Source: an uncultured Lachnospiraceae bacterium
GTDB taxonomy: Bacteria; Bacillota; Clostridia; Lachnospirales; Lachnospiraceae
Length of the DNA: 64,000 bases
Direction: 5' to 3'
Assembly (NCBI GenBank): GCA_947243855.1
Contig: CAMXIK010000013.1
Location: 1 to 64,000 of the forward strand
Positions 26,290 to 35,892 of this stretch are shown piece by piece. Positions within the stretch are counted from its first letter, which is position 1; every line of letters starts with the position of its first letter. The translations under genes and the position numbers were made by a program. Under the pieces are notes generated by a model. That model searched no databases. It saw nothing but the letters and a program-made list of their open reading frames with translations, and was not told the origin of the DNA.

Positions 26290-27102
26290 ATGGTATGTAA
26301 AAAATGTGGCGCGGAGATTTTTCCGGACGATCAGTTCTGTCCAGAGTGCGGCGCTAAGATCATAAGGAAAAAACGTTGTCCCGAATGCGGGGAGCTTTAC
26401 CGGGTGGGGACGAAGTTCTGCCCCAACTGCGGTGCGGAAACGGGCGAGGCGCGTCCGGTTAAAAAGTCTGATCCGGATGCGGCGCCGAAAAAGAAAACAA
26501 GCTCCGGCGCAGCGCCGAAGCGCAAGTCCGATCCGGCGCCTCCGCCGAAGAAGAAACCCGTCTATCGGGAGGAGCCTCCGAGAAGAAGGCGGGACTGGGA
26601 AGACGAGGATTGGGATGACGATGATGACGACGAGGAGGATAGTGTGGATTTCCTCTCTATCATGACTGTCGCTGTCGGCTGTATCATTCTGGTGGTCGTT
26701 GCCGTGCTTGGGTATAATCTGTTTCAACGGTATGTGCCGAAGAATTACGATAGGGCGGCGGAAGAACAGCAGGAGAGCGAAGAGGACGGTGAAGAAGGAG
26801 AGGATGGCGAAGCGGAAGGCAGCGGAGACGGCCAAGCGCTTGAGCCCCAAGAACAGCCGGAGGAAGCCGAAGCGGAGGTGTCGGAAAGCGAATCCGGTGG
26901 TACGCTTGTTACCATTGCCGACGTTCGGATCAGAACTTCTCCGAGCACTGGCTCTGACTCAACGGTGATCAAAACGGCGAAAACAGGGGAAAGCTATGAG
27001 TACATCGAAGTCGTGGAAGGCGGCGCATGGTATCATATTATTTTAGTTGACGAGGAATATGACGAAGGCTATGTTTCCGCAGATTATGTAGAAGTGCAGT
27101 AG
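26290..27102 (+). CDS. Zinc-ribbon membrane protein with extracellular SH3b domain
   Basis: 270 residues. Two N-terminal zinc ribbons with four CxxC pairs (CKKCGAE, CPECGAK, CPECGEL, CPNCGAE), a Lys/Pro-rich linker, an Asp/Glu-rich stretch, a membrane helix near 125-147 (SIMTVAVGCIILVVVAVLGY), an acidic low-complexity spacer, and a C-terminal bacterial SH3 domain (VRIRTSPSTGSDSTVI...YVSADYVEV). Topology suggests zinc ribbons inside and SH3b outside, where it might bind cell wall. The start at 26290 has GAGGGGTG upstream. The exact role is unknown. Confidence 0.85.
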   Translation: MVCKKCGAEIFPDDQFCPECGAKIIRKKRCPECGELYRVGTKFCPNCGAETGEARPVKKSDPDAAPKKKTSSGAAPKRKSDPAPPPKKKPVYREEPPRRRRDWEDEDWDDDDDDEEDSVDFLSIMTVAVGCIILVVVAVLGYNLFQRYVPKNYDRAAEEQQESEEDGEEGEDGEAEGSGDGQALEPQEQPEEAEAEVSESESGGTLVTIADVRIRTSPSTGSDSTVIKTAKTGESYEYIEVVEGGAWYHIILVDEEYDEGYVSADYVEVQ

Positions 27103-27155
27103 ACACCTTTTTCCGACGGTATCATAGGATAATAAAAAGGCCCGGAGAGGTTTTC

Positions 27156-27389
27156 ATGTTATTTTCGGAATTAAAGAAGAAGGAAGTCATCAACCTGAAA
27201 AACTGCGAGTGTCTGGGAAAGGTGACCGACTTCGAATTTGACGAGTGTACGGGACAGATTTGTAAGCTGATCATTCCGGGGGACAATAAGTGGTGCGGGT
27301 TCTTCAAAAGCGAGCCGGATTATGTGATCTGTTATAAGGACATTAAAAAGATTGGCCCGGATATTATCGTGGTAGACATTTGTATATAA
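27156..27389 (+). CDS. YlmC/YmxH family sporulation-associated protein
   Basis: 77 residues, one PRC-barrel-like domain: MLFSELKKKEVINLKNCECLGKV, then DFEFDECTGQICKLIIPG. The YlmC/YmxH family is conserved in endospore formers and often lies next to sporulation or nrdR genes. No enzymatic motif. Molecular function is not established. An RBS-like AGAGG stands before the ATG. Confidence 0.9.
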   Translation: MLFSELKKKEVINLKNCECLGKVTDFEFDECTGQICKLIIPGDNKWCGFFKSEPDYVICYKDIKKIGPDIIVVDICI

Positions 27390-27415
27390 ACAGCAAATTG
27401 GTTACCATAAGATAG

Positions 27416-27444
27416 TTGACATAATGATTATTTTCTCCTATAAT
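27416..27444 (+). promoter_or_regulatory. Sigma-A promoter of nrdR
   Basis: Consensus TTGACA (27416-27421), a 17-bp spacer and consensus TATAAT (27439-27444), 35 bp before the nrdR ATG. Confidence 0.9.
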
Positions 27445-27479
27445 AAAGATATTGAGTACGTAGAAGGAGGAAATCCGGG

Positions 27480-27932
27480 ATGAAATGCCCATTTTGTGGT
27501 CATGAAAATACGAGAGTAATTGACAGCAGGCCGGCGGAGGACAACAGTTCTATCCGCAGACGGCGTGTCTGCGATGAGTGCGATAAGCGGTTTACTACGT
27601 ATGAGAAGGTTGAGACGATTCCGCTTATTGTGATCAAGAAGGATAACAACAGAGAGACCTACGACAGATCGAAGATTGAGGCCGGCGTTTTGAGGGCTTG
27701 TCATAAGAGACCCATCAGCGCAAACCAGATTAACAAATTGGTAGACGAGGTGGAGACGGAAGTCTTTAACCGGGAGGAAAAGGAAATTCCCAGTCAGGTG
27801 ATTGGCGAGCTTGTCATGAATAAGCTAAAGGATCTTGAGGCCGTTGCCTACGTCAGATTTGCTTCCGTTTACAGGGAATTTAAGGATATCAACACCTTTA
27901 TGGAAGAGCTGAAAAGCGTGTTGGATAAATAG
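27480..27932 (+). CDS. nrdR: Transcriptional repressor NrdR
   Basis: 150 residues, the standard size. N-terminal zinc ribbon (MKCPFCGHENTRVIDSRP ... CDECDKRFTTYE, four Cys) followed by an ATP-cone domain (VIKKDNNRETYDRSKIEAGVLRACHKRPIS). It senses ATP/dATP and represses ribonucleotide reductase genes. GAAGGAGG precedes the start. It has its own strong promoter and a hairpin after the stop, so it is probably monocistronic. Confidence 0.98.
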   Translation: MKCPFCGHENTRVIDSRPAEDNSSIRRRRVCDECDKRFTTYEKVETIPLIVIKKDNNRETYDRSKIEAGVLRACHKRPISANQINKLVDEVETEVFNREEKEIPSQVIGELVMNKLKDLEAVAYVRFASVYREFKDINTFMEELKSVLDK

Positions 27933-27944
27933 GCTGCGAAGAGG

Positions 27945-27971
27945 ACACCCTGCATGGTTGCAGGGTGTTTT
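27945..27971 (+). terminator. Hairpin after nrdR
   Basis: A perfect 10-bp stem ACACCCTGCA (27945-27954) with TGCAGGGTGT (27959-27968), TGGT loop, short T-run TTTT. The U-tract is short, so some read-through into yqeG is likely. Confidence 0.75.
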
Positions 27972-27998
27972 GCACGAATGAAGTAAGAGGAGTAAATT

Positions 27999-28517
27999 AT
28001 GGCGTTGTTGGAATGTTTTTACCCGGATGTATATCTGGACTCCGCCTATGAGGTGGATTTTGAGACCTTGTATCAGAGAGGATTCCGGGGGGTTATTTTC
28101 GATATTGATAATACGCTTGTGCCCCACGGCGCTCCGGCGGACGAAAGAAGCATTGCCCTGTTTGAAAGACTGCGGCGCATCGGATTTGCAAGCGTGCTTT
28201 TGTCAAACAATAAGGAGCCGCGGGTCAAGAATTTTAACGACAAAGTGCATTCCCGCTATCTTTACAAGGCGGGAAAACCGGCTCGGAAAGGGTATCTTGC
28301 AGCCATGGAGTTAATGGGGACGACACCTGATACGACGCTTTTTGTGGGCGACCAGCTTTTCACGGATGTGTGGGGCGCAAAGCGGGCTGGGATATTGACC
28401 TATTTGGTCAAACCAATCCATCCGAAGGAGGAAATTCAGATCGTCTTAAAGCGGCGTCTGGAATGGATTGTATTATTTTTTTATCAAAGATCCTTGCAGA
28501 AACAGGGAACAAAATAG
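27999..28517 (+). CDS. YqeG family HAD-IIIA phosphatase
   Basis: 172 residues. HAD-superfamily motifs: nucleophile DIDNTLVP near 34-41, LLSNN near 68 (motif II), Lys in KPARKGY, and motif IV GDQLFTDVWGAKRAG near 113-127. The YqeG group is widespread in Firmicutes; related proteins dephosphorylate phosphatidylglycerophosphate or remain unassigned. It starts a run of aro genes: aroE begins 10 bp after its stop. Confidence 0.92.
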   Translation: MALLECFYPDVYLDSAYEVDFETLYQRGFRGVIFDIDNTLVPHGAPADERSIALFERLRRIGFASVLLSNNKEPRVKNFNDKVHSRYLYKAGKPARKGYLAAMELMGTTPDTTLFVGDQLFTDVWGAKRAGILTYLVKPIHPKEEIQIVLKRRLEWIVLFFYQRSLQKQGTK

Positions 28518-28527
28518 GGAGGAAAGT

Positions 28528-29403
28528 ATGGAAATAAACGGGAAGACGAGAACCTGCGGATTGATTGGGAATCCGGTGGAGCACACCCTTTCCCCGATGA
28601 TACATAATACGCTTGCAAAGCTGTTTGGGCATAATCTGGTATATGTTCCGTTTCCAGTAGAGACGGGGCGGGTTGAAGAAGCGGTAACGGGCGCTTCCGC
28701 GCTTGGGATTTTGGGACTCAATGTGACGGTGCCCTATAAAAGCGAGGTGATTCCCTGTCTGCGGGAAGTGGATTCTCTCGCGGCGTCCATCGGCGCGGTC
28801 AATACGCTGGTGCGCCTTTCAGACGGATATAAGGGATATAATACGGATATGGAGGGGCTTTACCGCGCTATGACGGCGGAGGGCATCAGGTTAGCGGGAG
28901 AAGAGATTATTCTGCTTGGCGCTGGCGGCGCTTCCCGTGCGGTAGCCTATTTGTGCGCTGTAAAAGAGGCGAAACGGGTTTATCTGTTGAACCGGACGTT
29001 AGATAAGGCGCAGAAAGTGGCGGAGGAGGTGAACCGCTGCGCGGGACGGGAGGTTATCCAGCCCATGCCCCTTGCGGAGTTTGACAGTCTGCCGGATCAG
29101 AAGTTTTTGGCGATACAGGGCACTTCGGTGGGGCTTTATCCTAACGTGGAGCAGGCGGCGATCTGGGACGAGGCTTTTTACAGGCGGATTCATACGGGAT
29201 TTGATCTGATTTATACGCCATGGGAAACTGTTTTTATGAAACTGGTGCGGAAAAATGGCGGACAGGCCTACAATGGCTTGAAAATGCTGCTCTATCAGGG
29301 CATTATTGCTTATGAACTGTGGAATGGGGTGGAGGTGTCCGAAAAAGAGGCGCAGATTGTATATGAAGCATTGAAATCCCATTTTGCCAGTGCGCCGGAT
29401 TGA
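28528..29403 (+). CDS. aroE: Shikimate dehydrogenase
   Basis: 291 residues. It reduces 3-dehydroshikimate to shikimate with NADPH. Substrate-binding N-terminal domain with GLIGNPVEHTLSPMIHN; catalytic Lys/Asp in VTVPYKSEV and YNTDMEGL; NADP-binding GAGGASRAVAYL near 137. The start at 28528 has AGGGAGGAAAG upstream. Part of a yqeG-aroE-aroK-aroQ run covering three steps of the shikimate pathway. Confidence 0.96.
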   Translation: MEINGKTRTCGLIGNPVEHTLSPMIHNTLAKLFGHNLVYVPFPVETGRVEEAVTGASALGILGLNVTVPYKSEVIPCLREVDSLAASIGAVNTLVRLSDGYKGYNTDMEGLYRAMTAEGIRLAGEEIILLGAGGASRAVAYLCAVKEAKRVYLLNRTLDKAQKVAEEVNRCAGREVIQPMPLAEFDSLPDQKFLAIQGTSVGLYPNVEQAAIWDEAFYRRIHTGFDLIYTPWETVFMKLVRKNGGQAYNGLKMLLYQGIIAYELWNGVEVSEKEAQIVYEALKSHFASAPD

Positions 29404-29496
29404 CTGAAACGGATGCAAGAGACAAGAAGAAAAGATAAAAGCACAGACGGCCGAAGACAAAAAGGCGTATGGAAGATAAGGAAATGGTGAGGGTAC

Positions 29497-30003
29497 ATGG
29501 GAAATGTGATATTGATTGGATTTATGGGATGCGGAAAAACCACGGTGGGCCTGAGATTGTCCTATCGTCTGCGCCAGCCGGTCATAGATACGGATAAGGA
29601 GATTGAAAAGGAAGAGAAAAGAACCATATCAGATATTTTTGCAACGGACGGCGAGGGTTATTTCAGAGACCGGGAGACAGATTGTCTCAAAAAGCTGATT
29701 GAAAGCGCAAATAATCAGATTATTTCGGTGGGCGGCGGTCTGCCTATGCGGGAGGAAAACAGGAAACTCCTGCGGGAGCTTGGACAGGTGTTTTATCTGC
29801 GGGCAAAGGGTGAGACCATATATGAAAGGCTGAAAGATGACACCACAAGACCGCTTTTGCAGGGGAACGATCCGTTGACAAAAATAAGGACGCTTTTAGA
29901 GGAGAGAGATCCCTATTACAGGGCGGCGGCGGATGTGGTGATTACTGTGGACGGCAAGAGTTTTCAACAGATTTTGGACGAGATCGAAGAGAACGTTACA
30001 TAA
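29497..30003 (+). CDS. aroK: Shikimate kinase
   Basis: 168 residues. It phosphorylates shikimate at the 3-hydroxyl with ATP. P-loop GFMGCGKTT at 8-16, DTDKEIE (Mg and shikimate contact) near 34, FRDRET, and SVGGGLPMREEN in the Walker-B position; LID Arg in DDTTRPLL. A 93-bp gap after aroE holds a purine-rich stretch without clear signals. Confidence 0.96.
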   Translation: MGNVILIGFMGCGKTTVGLRLSYRLRQPVIDTDKEIEKEEKRTISDIFATDGEGYFRDRETDCLKKLIESANNQIISVGGGLPMREENRKLLRELGQVFYLRAKGETIYERLKDDTTRPLLQGNDPLTKIRTLLEERDPYYRAAADVVITVDGKSFQQILDEIEENVT

Positions 30004-30059
30004 AAGAACAAGGAAAACGACTAGAACAAGGAGGAACGCTTCGGCGGAAGGGAGAAAAC

Positions 30060-30509
30060 ATGAAAATACTGGTTATTAACGGTCCGAATTTGAATTTTTT
30101 GGGGATTCGGGAGAAGAGCGTGTACGGTACGCAGGATTACGATTATCTTTTGCAGATGATTGCCGATAAGGGAAAGGAGACAGGCAGTACCATCGAGGTT
30201 TTTCAGAGCAACCACGAGGGGGCGATCATTGACCGGATTCAGGATTCCTATTTTGACGGTACGGAAGGAATTGTAATCAATCCGGGGGCGTTTACCCATT
30301 ACAGCTATGCCATTAGGGATGCGCTGGCGAGTATTACAGTGCCAAAAGTGGAGGTTCATATTTCCGACATTACACAGAGGGAAGAGTTTCGGAAAATTTC
30401 AGTAACGGCGCCGGTCTGCGACAAACAGATTTATGGACAGGGGCTTGACGGTTATTTGCAGGCGATTACTTTTATCTTGGCTTTTTTCAATAAAGAGGTT
30501 GAAAAATAG
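30060..30509 (+). CDS. aroQ: Type II 3-dehydroquinate dehydratase
   Basis: 149 residues, forms the dodecameric type II enzyme that converts 3-dehydroquinate to 3-dehydroshikimate. Hallmarks: INGPNLNFLG at the start, active-site Tyr in SVYGTQDYDYL, FQSNHEGAIIDRIQ, and NPGAFTHYSYAIRDAL with VEVHISDI. A GGAGGAA motif lies upstream of the ATG. Followed after 61 bp by efp, a common Firmicute order, although the intervening peptidase gene found in some relatives is absent. Confidence 0.97.
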   Translation: MKILVINGPNLNFLGIREKSVYGTQDYDYLLQMIADKGKETGSTIEVFQSNHEGAIIDRIQDSYFDGTEGIVINPGAFTHYSYAIRDALASITVPKVEVHISDITQREEFRKISVTAPVCDKQIYGQGLDGYLQAITFILAFFNKEVEK

Positions 30510-30570
30510 ACTTTTTTAGTATAAACTAGAAAAGAATTATATTTGTGAATGTTTAGGAGGAGACAGAAGA

Positions 30571-31128
30571 ATGGTATCAGCGGGTGATTTCAGAAACGGC
30601 ATTACCGTCGAGATGGAGGGTAATGTTTATCAGATAATTGAGTTTCAGCATGTAAAACCGGGCAAAGGCGCCGCTTTTGTCAGGACGAAGCTGAAAAATA
30701 TCATCAACGGCGGCGTAGTGGAGAAGAGCTTCCGGCCGACAGAGAAATTCCCTCAGGCACGTATTGACAGAAAGGATATGCAGTATTTATATTCGGACGG
30801 CGATTTGTTTAATTTCATGGATACGGAGACCTACGACCAGATCGCATTGAATGCGGATGCGGTAGGCGATGCGTTAAAGTTTGTGAAGGAAAACGAGATG
30901 GTTAAGATCTGTTCTTATAACGGCAATGTGTTTGCTATTGAGCCTCCGCTGTTTGTAGAGCTTGAGATCACAGATACCGAACCCGGCTTCAAGGGAGATA
31001 CCGCGACTGGCGCGACGAAGCCCGCTATCGTGGAGACTGGCGCGAAGGTTATGGTGCCTCTGTTTGTGGAGAACGGCGAGAAGATCAAGATCGATACCAG
31101 AACAGGCGAGTATCTGTCCAGAGTATAA
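30571..31128 (+). CDS. efp: Translation elongation factor P
   Basis: 185 residues, three beta-barrel domains. It relieves ribosome stalling at polyproline. The functional loop reads KPGKGAAF with Lys32 at its tip, the residue modified by 5-aminopentanol in Bacillus-type EF-P; no epmA/epmB partner is visible. The C-terminal signature [13 protein letters not shown] is intact. AGGAGGAG precedes the ATG. Followed by a terminator. Confidence 0.98.
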   Translation: MVSAGDFRNGITVEMEGNVYQIIEFQHVKPGKGAAFVRTKLKNIINGGVVEKSFRPTEKFPQARIDRKDMQYLYSDGDLFNFMDTETYDQIALNADAVGDALKFVKENEMVKICSYNGNVFAIEPPLFVELEITDTEPGFKGDTATGATKPAIVETGAKVMVPLFVENGEKIKIDTRTGEYLSRV

Positions 31129-31153
31129 ATAAAAGTCAAAACGCAAAGCCCAT

Positions 31154-31190
31154 AAGACAATATAGACGAGAGTCTGTATTGTCTTTCTTT
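31154..31190 (+). terminator. Terminator after efp
   Basis: AAGACAATATAGAC pairs with GTCTGTATTGTCTT (one G-U) around a GAGA loop, followed by TCTTT. Confidence 0.85.
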
Positions 31191-31233
31191 ATGCCCGAAA
31201 TATATGTTTGGAGAGAATGGGAAAGAGGAGAAT

Positions 31234-32121
31234 ATGGGTTTTCAGACATTTGTAGATCATATCGTGGACTTATTGCAGGAAAGAATGGGAGACGCCTATG
31301 AGATTAAGGTAATCCGGGTAACCAAAAACAATGACGTGGAATTAACGGGGATCGCCATTACCAGACAGCAGGACAGCATTTTCCCGACCATTTATCTGGA
31401 GGGACTCTATGAGGAGTTTAAAGAAGGGGAAAGACTCAGCGCTCTTGTGGAAAAAATTATCAACTGTCACGAGGAGCAGTCCATGGCTTTGGAATTGGAT
31501 ATGGAGTTTTTTCGCGATTATAGTAAGGTAAAAGACCGGATATTTTACAGACTGGTGAGCTTTGAGAAAAATAAAAAGTTTCTTCGGGATGCGCCCCATT
31601 TAAGGTGGCATGATTTAGCGGTTGTCTTTTATTACGCCATGGAGAAAGATGTGATGGAGGGCGGTTTTATCGCGGTCAATAGAGAGCATATGCTGATGTG
31701 GAAACAGAATGCGGAGTCTCTGTACCGCTTGGCCGGACGTAACACGAGGCGGGAGATGCCGGAACTTTTGGTTTCCATGCGGGAGCTTGTTATGGAGCTG
31801 ACAGGGGTATGGATACGGGACGAGGAAACCGTGCCGATGTATGTGCTGACCAATCAGGAGAAACGTTTTGGTGCTGCGGCCATGTTGTATTCTGAGCAGA
31901 TCGGAGAGCTGGCGGAGCGGTTGGAAAGCGATCTTTTGATTCTGCCCAGCTCCATCCATGAGGTGCTGCTGATTCCTGATGATGACAGCCGCGAATATGA
32001 TGCTTATAGACGGATGGTGGAGGAGGTCAACAGGACGCAGGTAGAGCCGGAAGAGGTGCTGTCTTACGGACTGTACCGGTATTGTCGCAAGAGTTCGGAA
32101 ATTGAGGAAATTATTTCTTAG
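31234..32121 (+). CDS. DUF5688 family protein
   Basis: 295 residues, soluble, no signal peptide. It matches the DUF5688 pattern common in Lachnospiraceae (early VKNNDVELTGI-like motif TKNNDVELTGIAI, then SIFPTIYLEGLYEEFKEG, later VLTNQEKRFGAAAMLY and LLILPSSIHEVLLIPDD). The function is unknown. The chosen start at 31234 has GAGGAG six bases upstream; ten earlier codons are possible but overlap this site. It ends 104 bp before the tRNA gene. Confidence 0.85.
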   Translation: MGFQTFVDHIVDLLQERMGDAYEIKVIRVTKNNDVELTGIAITRQQDSIFPTIYLEGLYEEFKEGERLSALVEKIINCHEEQSMALELDMEFFRDYSKVKDRIFYRLVSFEKNKKFLRDAPHLRWHDLAVVFYYAMEKDVMEGGFIAVNREHMLMWKQNAESLYRLAGRNTRREMPELLVSMRELVMELTGVWIRDEETVPMYVLTNQEKRFGAAAMLYSEQIGELAERLESDLLILPSSIHEVLLIPDDDSREYDAYRRMVEEVNRTQVEPEEVLSYGLYRYCRKSSEIEEIIS

Positions 32122-32225
32122 GCGCGATTACTTGACAAGTGTGCTCGCTTGGAGTATGATACAAAAGATGTAACAAAATTGTAACAAATTTTATGTGAAC
32201 TAGCAATTCGGTTACATTAAGGCGG

Positions 32226-32297
32226 GCACCCGTAGTCTAATGGATAAAACGTAGGCCTCCGACGCCTTTGATGCAGGTTCGAGTCCTGTCGGGTGCA
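32226..32297 (+). tRNA. tRNA-Arg (anticodon CCG)
   Basis: Acceptor arms GCACCCG (32226-32232) and CGGGTGC (32290-32296) with discriminator A. Anticodon arm AGGC-CTCCGAC-GCCT gives CCG, which reads CGG. The T arm has GGTTCGAGTCC. CCA is not encoded. It reads the rare arginine codon CGG and is a typical integration target, but no integrase is next to it. Confidence 0.95.
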
Positions 32298-32376
32298 TAG
32301 GTAAGGAATTTCCGGAGCGGATTGTTGCTCTGGAAATTCTGAGGCTTTATCCTTAGCCTGTAAATGGAGGATTTTA

Positions 32377-33654
32377 ATGAATAAGTCAAATAATACCATA
32401 TTGGATTTTCTGAAAGCGGGATTTGAGGCGCTGAAGAAATGGCTGGTAAAATACTCAAAGATCGTTCTGCCTATTATTCTGGTGATCTGCGTTGGACTTA
32501 CGATTGTGATAGCGATTCAGGCCAATAAGCGTAAGGTGGAGCAGGAGGAAGCGGTCGTTGCATCGGATGAAAATGCAGAAGATGAAGGAGCGCTCATTGA
32601 AGTTCCGGATGTACCCTTGGAGAAGGATGCAGTGCCAGGGATTAACGAGTTGATCAACAAATACTATAAGGCGATGGTGGAAGGCGATACGGACACCATG
32701 GGCGAATTGGTGTATTATCTGGATGCCAATGAAATATTAAGGGCAAAAGAGACAAGTAAATATTTGGAGGATTATCCGACTCTGGAAGTTTATACGAAAC
32801 CGGGTCCCAGAGAGGGGTGTTATCTTGTCCTCGCTTATATGGAGTTAAAGTTTTATGATTATGATAAACCGATTCCGGGCATGAATGTGTACTATGTGTG
32901 CACCAATGAAGACGGAGAATTTTACATCAATCAGGACGGCGATGAGAACGAGGGCGAATTGCAGTATATGCGGAAGATTCTGGTTCAGAACGATGTCATT
33001 GATCTGAATAACAGGGTGACGGTCGCATTTAATGATATGGTTGCCGAGGATGGGACACTAAAAGAGTTTTTGACGAAATTGGATGAAGAGATTGACGTGA
33101 GTGTGGGCGAGACGCTGGCATCTGCTACGGAAAACGAAGAAACGGAGAGCGAGCCAGCGGAAGAGGCGTCTACGGAAGAGGAAACGCAAGAGCCAGAAGT
33201 GGTAGTGTCCAAGGTAAAGACGACGGATGTCGTTAATATAAGAACTTCCGACAGCGAGACGGCGGATAAGCTGGGGAAAGCGGCTGTGGGAGACGAGTTT
33301 GAGCTTCTTGAGGAGAAAGGAAACGGCTGGAGCAAAATTCGGTATAATGATGGGGAGGCTTTTATCAAGAGCGAATTTTTAGAGCCTTCTGAAACAAAGA
33401 CAGCTTCTACCGATGACGAGCCAGACCAAGAGGAGGAAGAACCGCAGCAGACGGCTGAGAGCGCGAATGTGACTGGAACGGTAACTGTTCAGGAAACCGT
33501 CAAGATCCGCAAGGGCGCAAGCACAAGCTCCGATCAGATCGATACGGTTTATGCGGGTACAAAGCTGGATGTGATCATGAAACAGGCGGACGGCTGGACG
33601 AAAATCAAATATAACGGACAGACAGCCTATGTGAAGTCGGATTACGTAAAATAG
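32377..33654 (+). CDS. Membrane-anchored protein with two SH3b domains
   Basis: 425 residues. Short cytoplasmic part, membrane helix near 28-48 (IVLPIILVICVGLTIVIAIQ), an extracellular domain of about 170 residues resembling NTF2-like folds (INELINKYYKAMVEGDTDTM), a Glu/Ser/Thr-rich linker, then two bacterial SH3 domains (VVNIRTSDSETADKLG... and VKIRKGASTSSDQIDTV... ending AYVKSDYVK). Probably a cell-wall-associated protein; the ligand is unknown. The overall plan resembles the zinc-ribbon/SH3b protein at 26290-27102. AATGGAGGATT precedes the start. Confidence 0.85.
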   Translation: MNKSNNTILDFLKAGFEALKKWLVKYSKIVLPIILVICVGLTIVIAIQANKRKVEQEEAVVASDENAEDEGALIEVPDVPLEKDAVPGINELINKYYKAMVEGDTDTMGELVYYLDANEILRAKETSKYLEDYPTLEVYTKPGPREGCYLVLAYMELKFYDYDKPIPGMNVYYVCTNEDGEFYINQDGDENEGELQYMRKILVQNDVIDLNNRVTVAFNDMVAEDGTLKEFLTKLDEEIDVSVGETLASATENEETESEPAEEASTEEETQEPEVVVSKVKTTDVVNIRTSDSETADKLGKAAVGDEFELLEEKGNGWSKIRYNDGEAFIKSEFLEPSETKTASTDDEPDQEEEEPQQTAESANVTGTVTVQETVKIRKGASTSSDQIDTVYAGTKLDVIMKQADGWTKIKYNGQTAYVKSDYVK

Positions 33655-33731
33655 GCGCGTTTTGCGAATGGGCGTGAGTTGAACTGTGAGGCTATCGATA
33701 GTGATTAAAAGACCATAAAACAGGAAATACT

Positions 33732-33766
33732 AGACAGATGAGGGAAATTTTCTCTCATCTGTCTTT
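33732..33766 (+). terminator. Terminator after the SH3b protein
   Basis: A perfect stem AGACAGATGAG (33732-33742) with CTCATCTGTCT (33754-33764), then TTG. The U-tract is short. Confidence 0.75.
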
Positions 33767-33793
33767 GTATGTACAGGAAAGGAGCAAACCAGC

Positions 33794-34225
33794 ATGAAGC
33801 ATGACGATGAAATGGTTTTGAAGGAGATACAGAAAAATACGCAGATGGGAATGACGGCCATTGATACCATCCTTGATAAGATCGGAAACGACGAGTTCTC
33901 CATTACTTTATCCAGACAGTCCCTGCACTATGCGGATATCCATAACAGGGCGCTGGATAAGATATTACAGCAGGAGGGCGAGGGCTATCGCAGCAGTCAG
34001 ATCAGTGAAATGATGTTGAAAGGGAGCATTCATGCCAATACCGCTTTTAATATCAGCACGGAACATCTGGCGGAGATGATGATTCAAGGGAGCAACAGGG
34101 GGATCACCAGTATGTGGAAGAGCCTAAAGCATAACGGTCTGGCTGAAAACGATACCGTGGAATTGGCCAAGGAACTGATGGATTTTGAGGAGAAAAGCAT
34201 CGAGCGGCTGAAAGAATATTTATAG
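33794..34225 (+). CDS. Conserved helical hypothetical protein
   Basis: 143 residues, predicted almost entirely alpha-helical, with evenly spaced His, Glu and Met (SLHYADIHNRAL, HANTAFNISTEHLAEMM). The pattern suggests a four-helix bundle, as in ferritin-like or DUF2383-like folds, but no diiron ExxH pairs are clear. No signal peptide. AAAGGAG stands nine bases before the ATG. Function unknown. Confidence 0.75.
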   Translation: MKHDDEMVLKEIQKNTQMGMTAIDTILDKIGNDEFSITLSRQSLHYADIHNRALDKILQQEGEGYRSSQISEMMLKGSIHANTAFNISTEHLAEMMIQGSNRGITSMWKSLKHNGLAENDTVELAKELMDFEEKSIERLKEYL

Positions 34226-34303
34226 AGTGTATACAAGTATTTTGGTATTATTGTACAATATATCTAAAAAAACGAAAAAAAATTTTACACTTTAATTCGC
34301 TAA

Positions 34304-35728
<1,425 letters not shown>

Positions 35729-35744
35729 ATAATAGTTTGCTGTT

Positions 35745-35787
35745 AAAAAACTCCCGCAAGATGATAAATGCTTGCGGGAGTTTTTTT
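35745..35787 (+). terminator. Strong terminator after gdhA
   Basis: A perfect stem AAAAAACTCCCGCAAG with CTTGCGGGAGTTTTTT, 10-base loop and seven T residues. It acts in both directions. Confidence 0.96.
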
Positions 35788-35838
35788 GGACATTTCTGCT
35801 GATTAAATTGATAAAAATGTGAAAAAACCACAATTTTA

Positions 35839-35867
35839 TTGACATAATATTTAAAAATCGGTATATT
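35839..35867 (+). promoter_or_regulatory. Sigma-A promoter of the RloA/RloB pair
   Basis: TTGACA (35839-35844), a 17-bp spacer and TATATT (35862-35867), 25 bp before the ATG. The pair is therefore an independent unit. Confidence 0.85.
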
Positions 35868-35892
35868 ATATACTGTGAGGAGGTACTGAAAT

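Noticed and set aside
32226-32297. tRNA-Arg as attachment site of a mobile element
   Set aside because: No integrase, repeat of the tRNA 3' end or AT-rich insertion follows it within the neighbouring genes.
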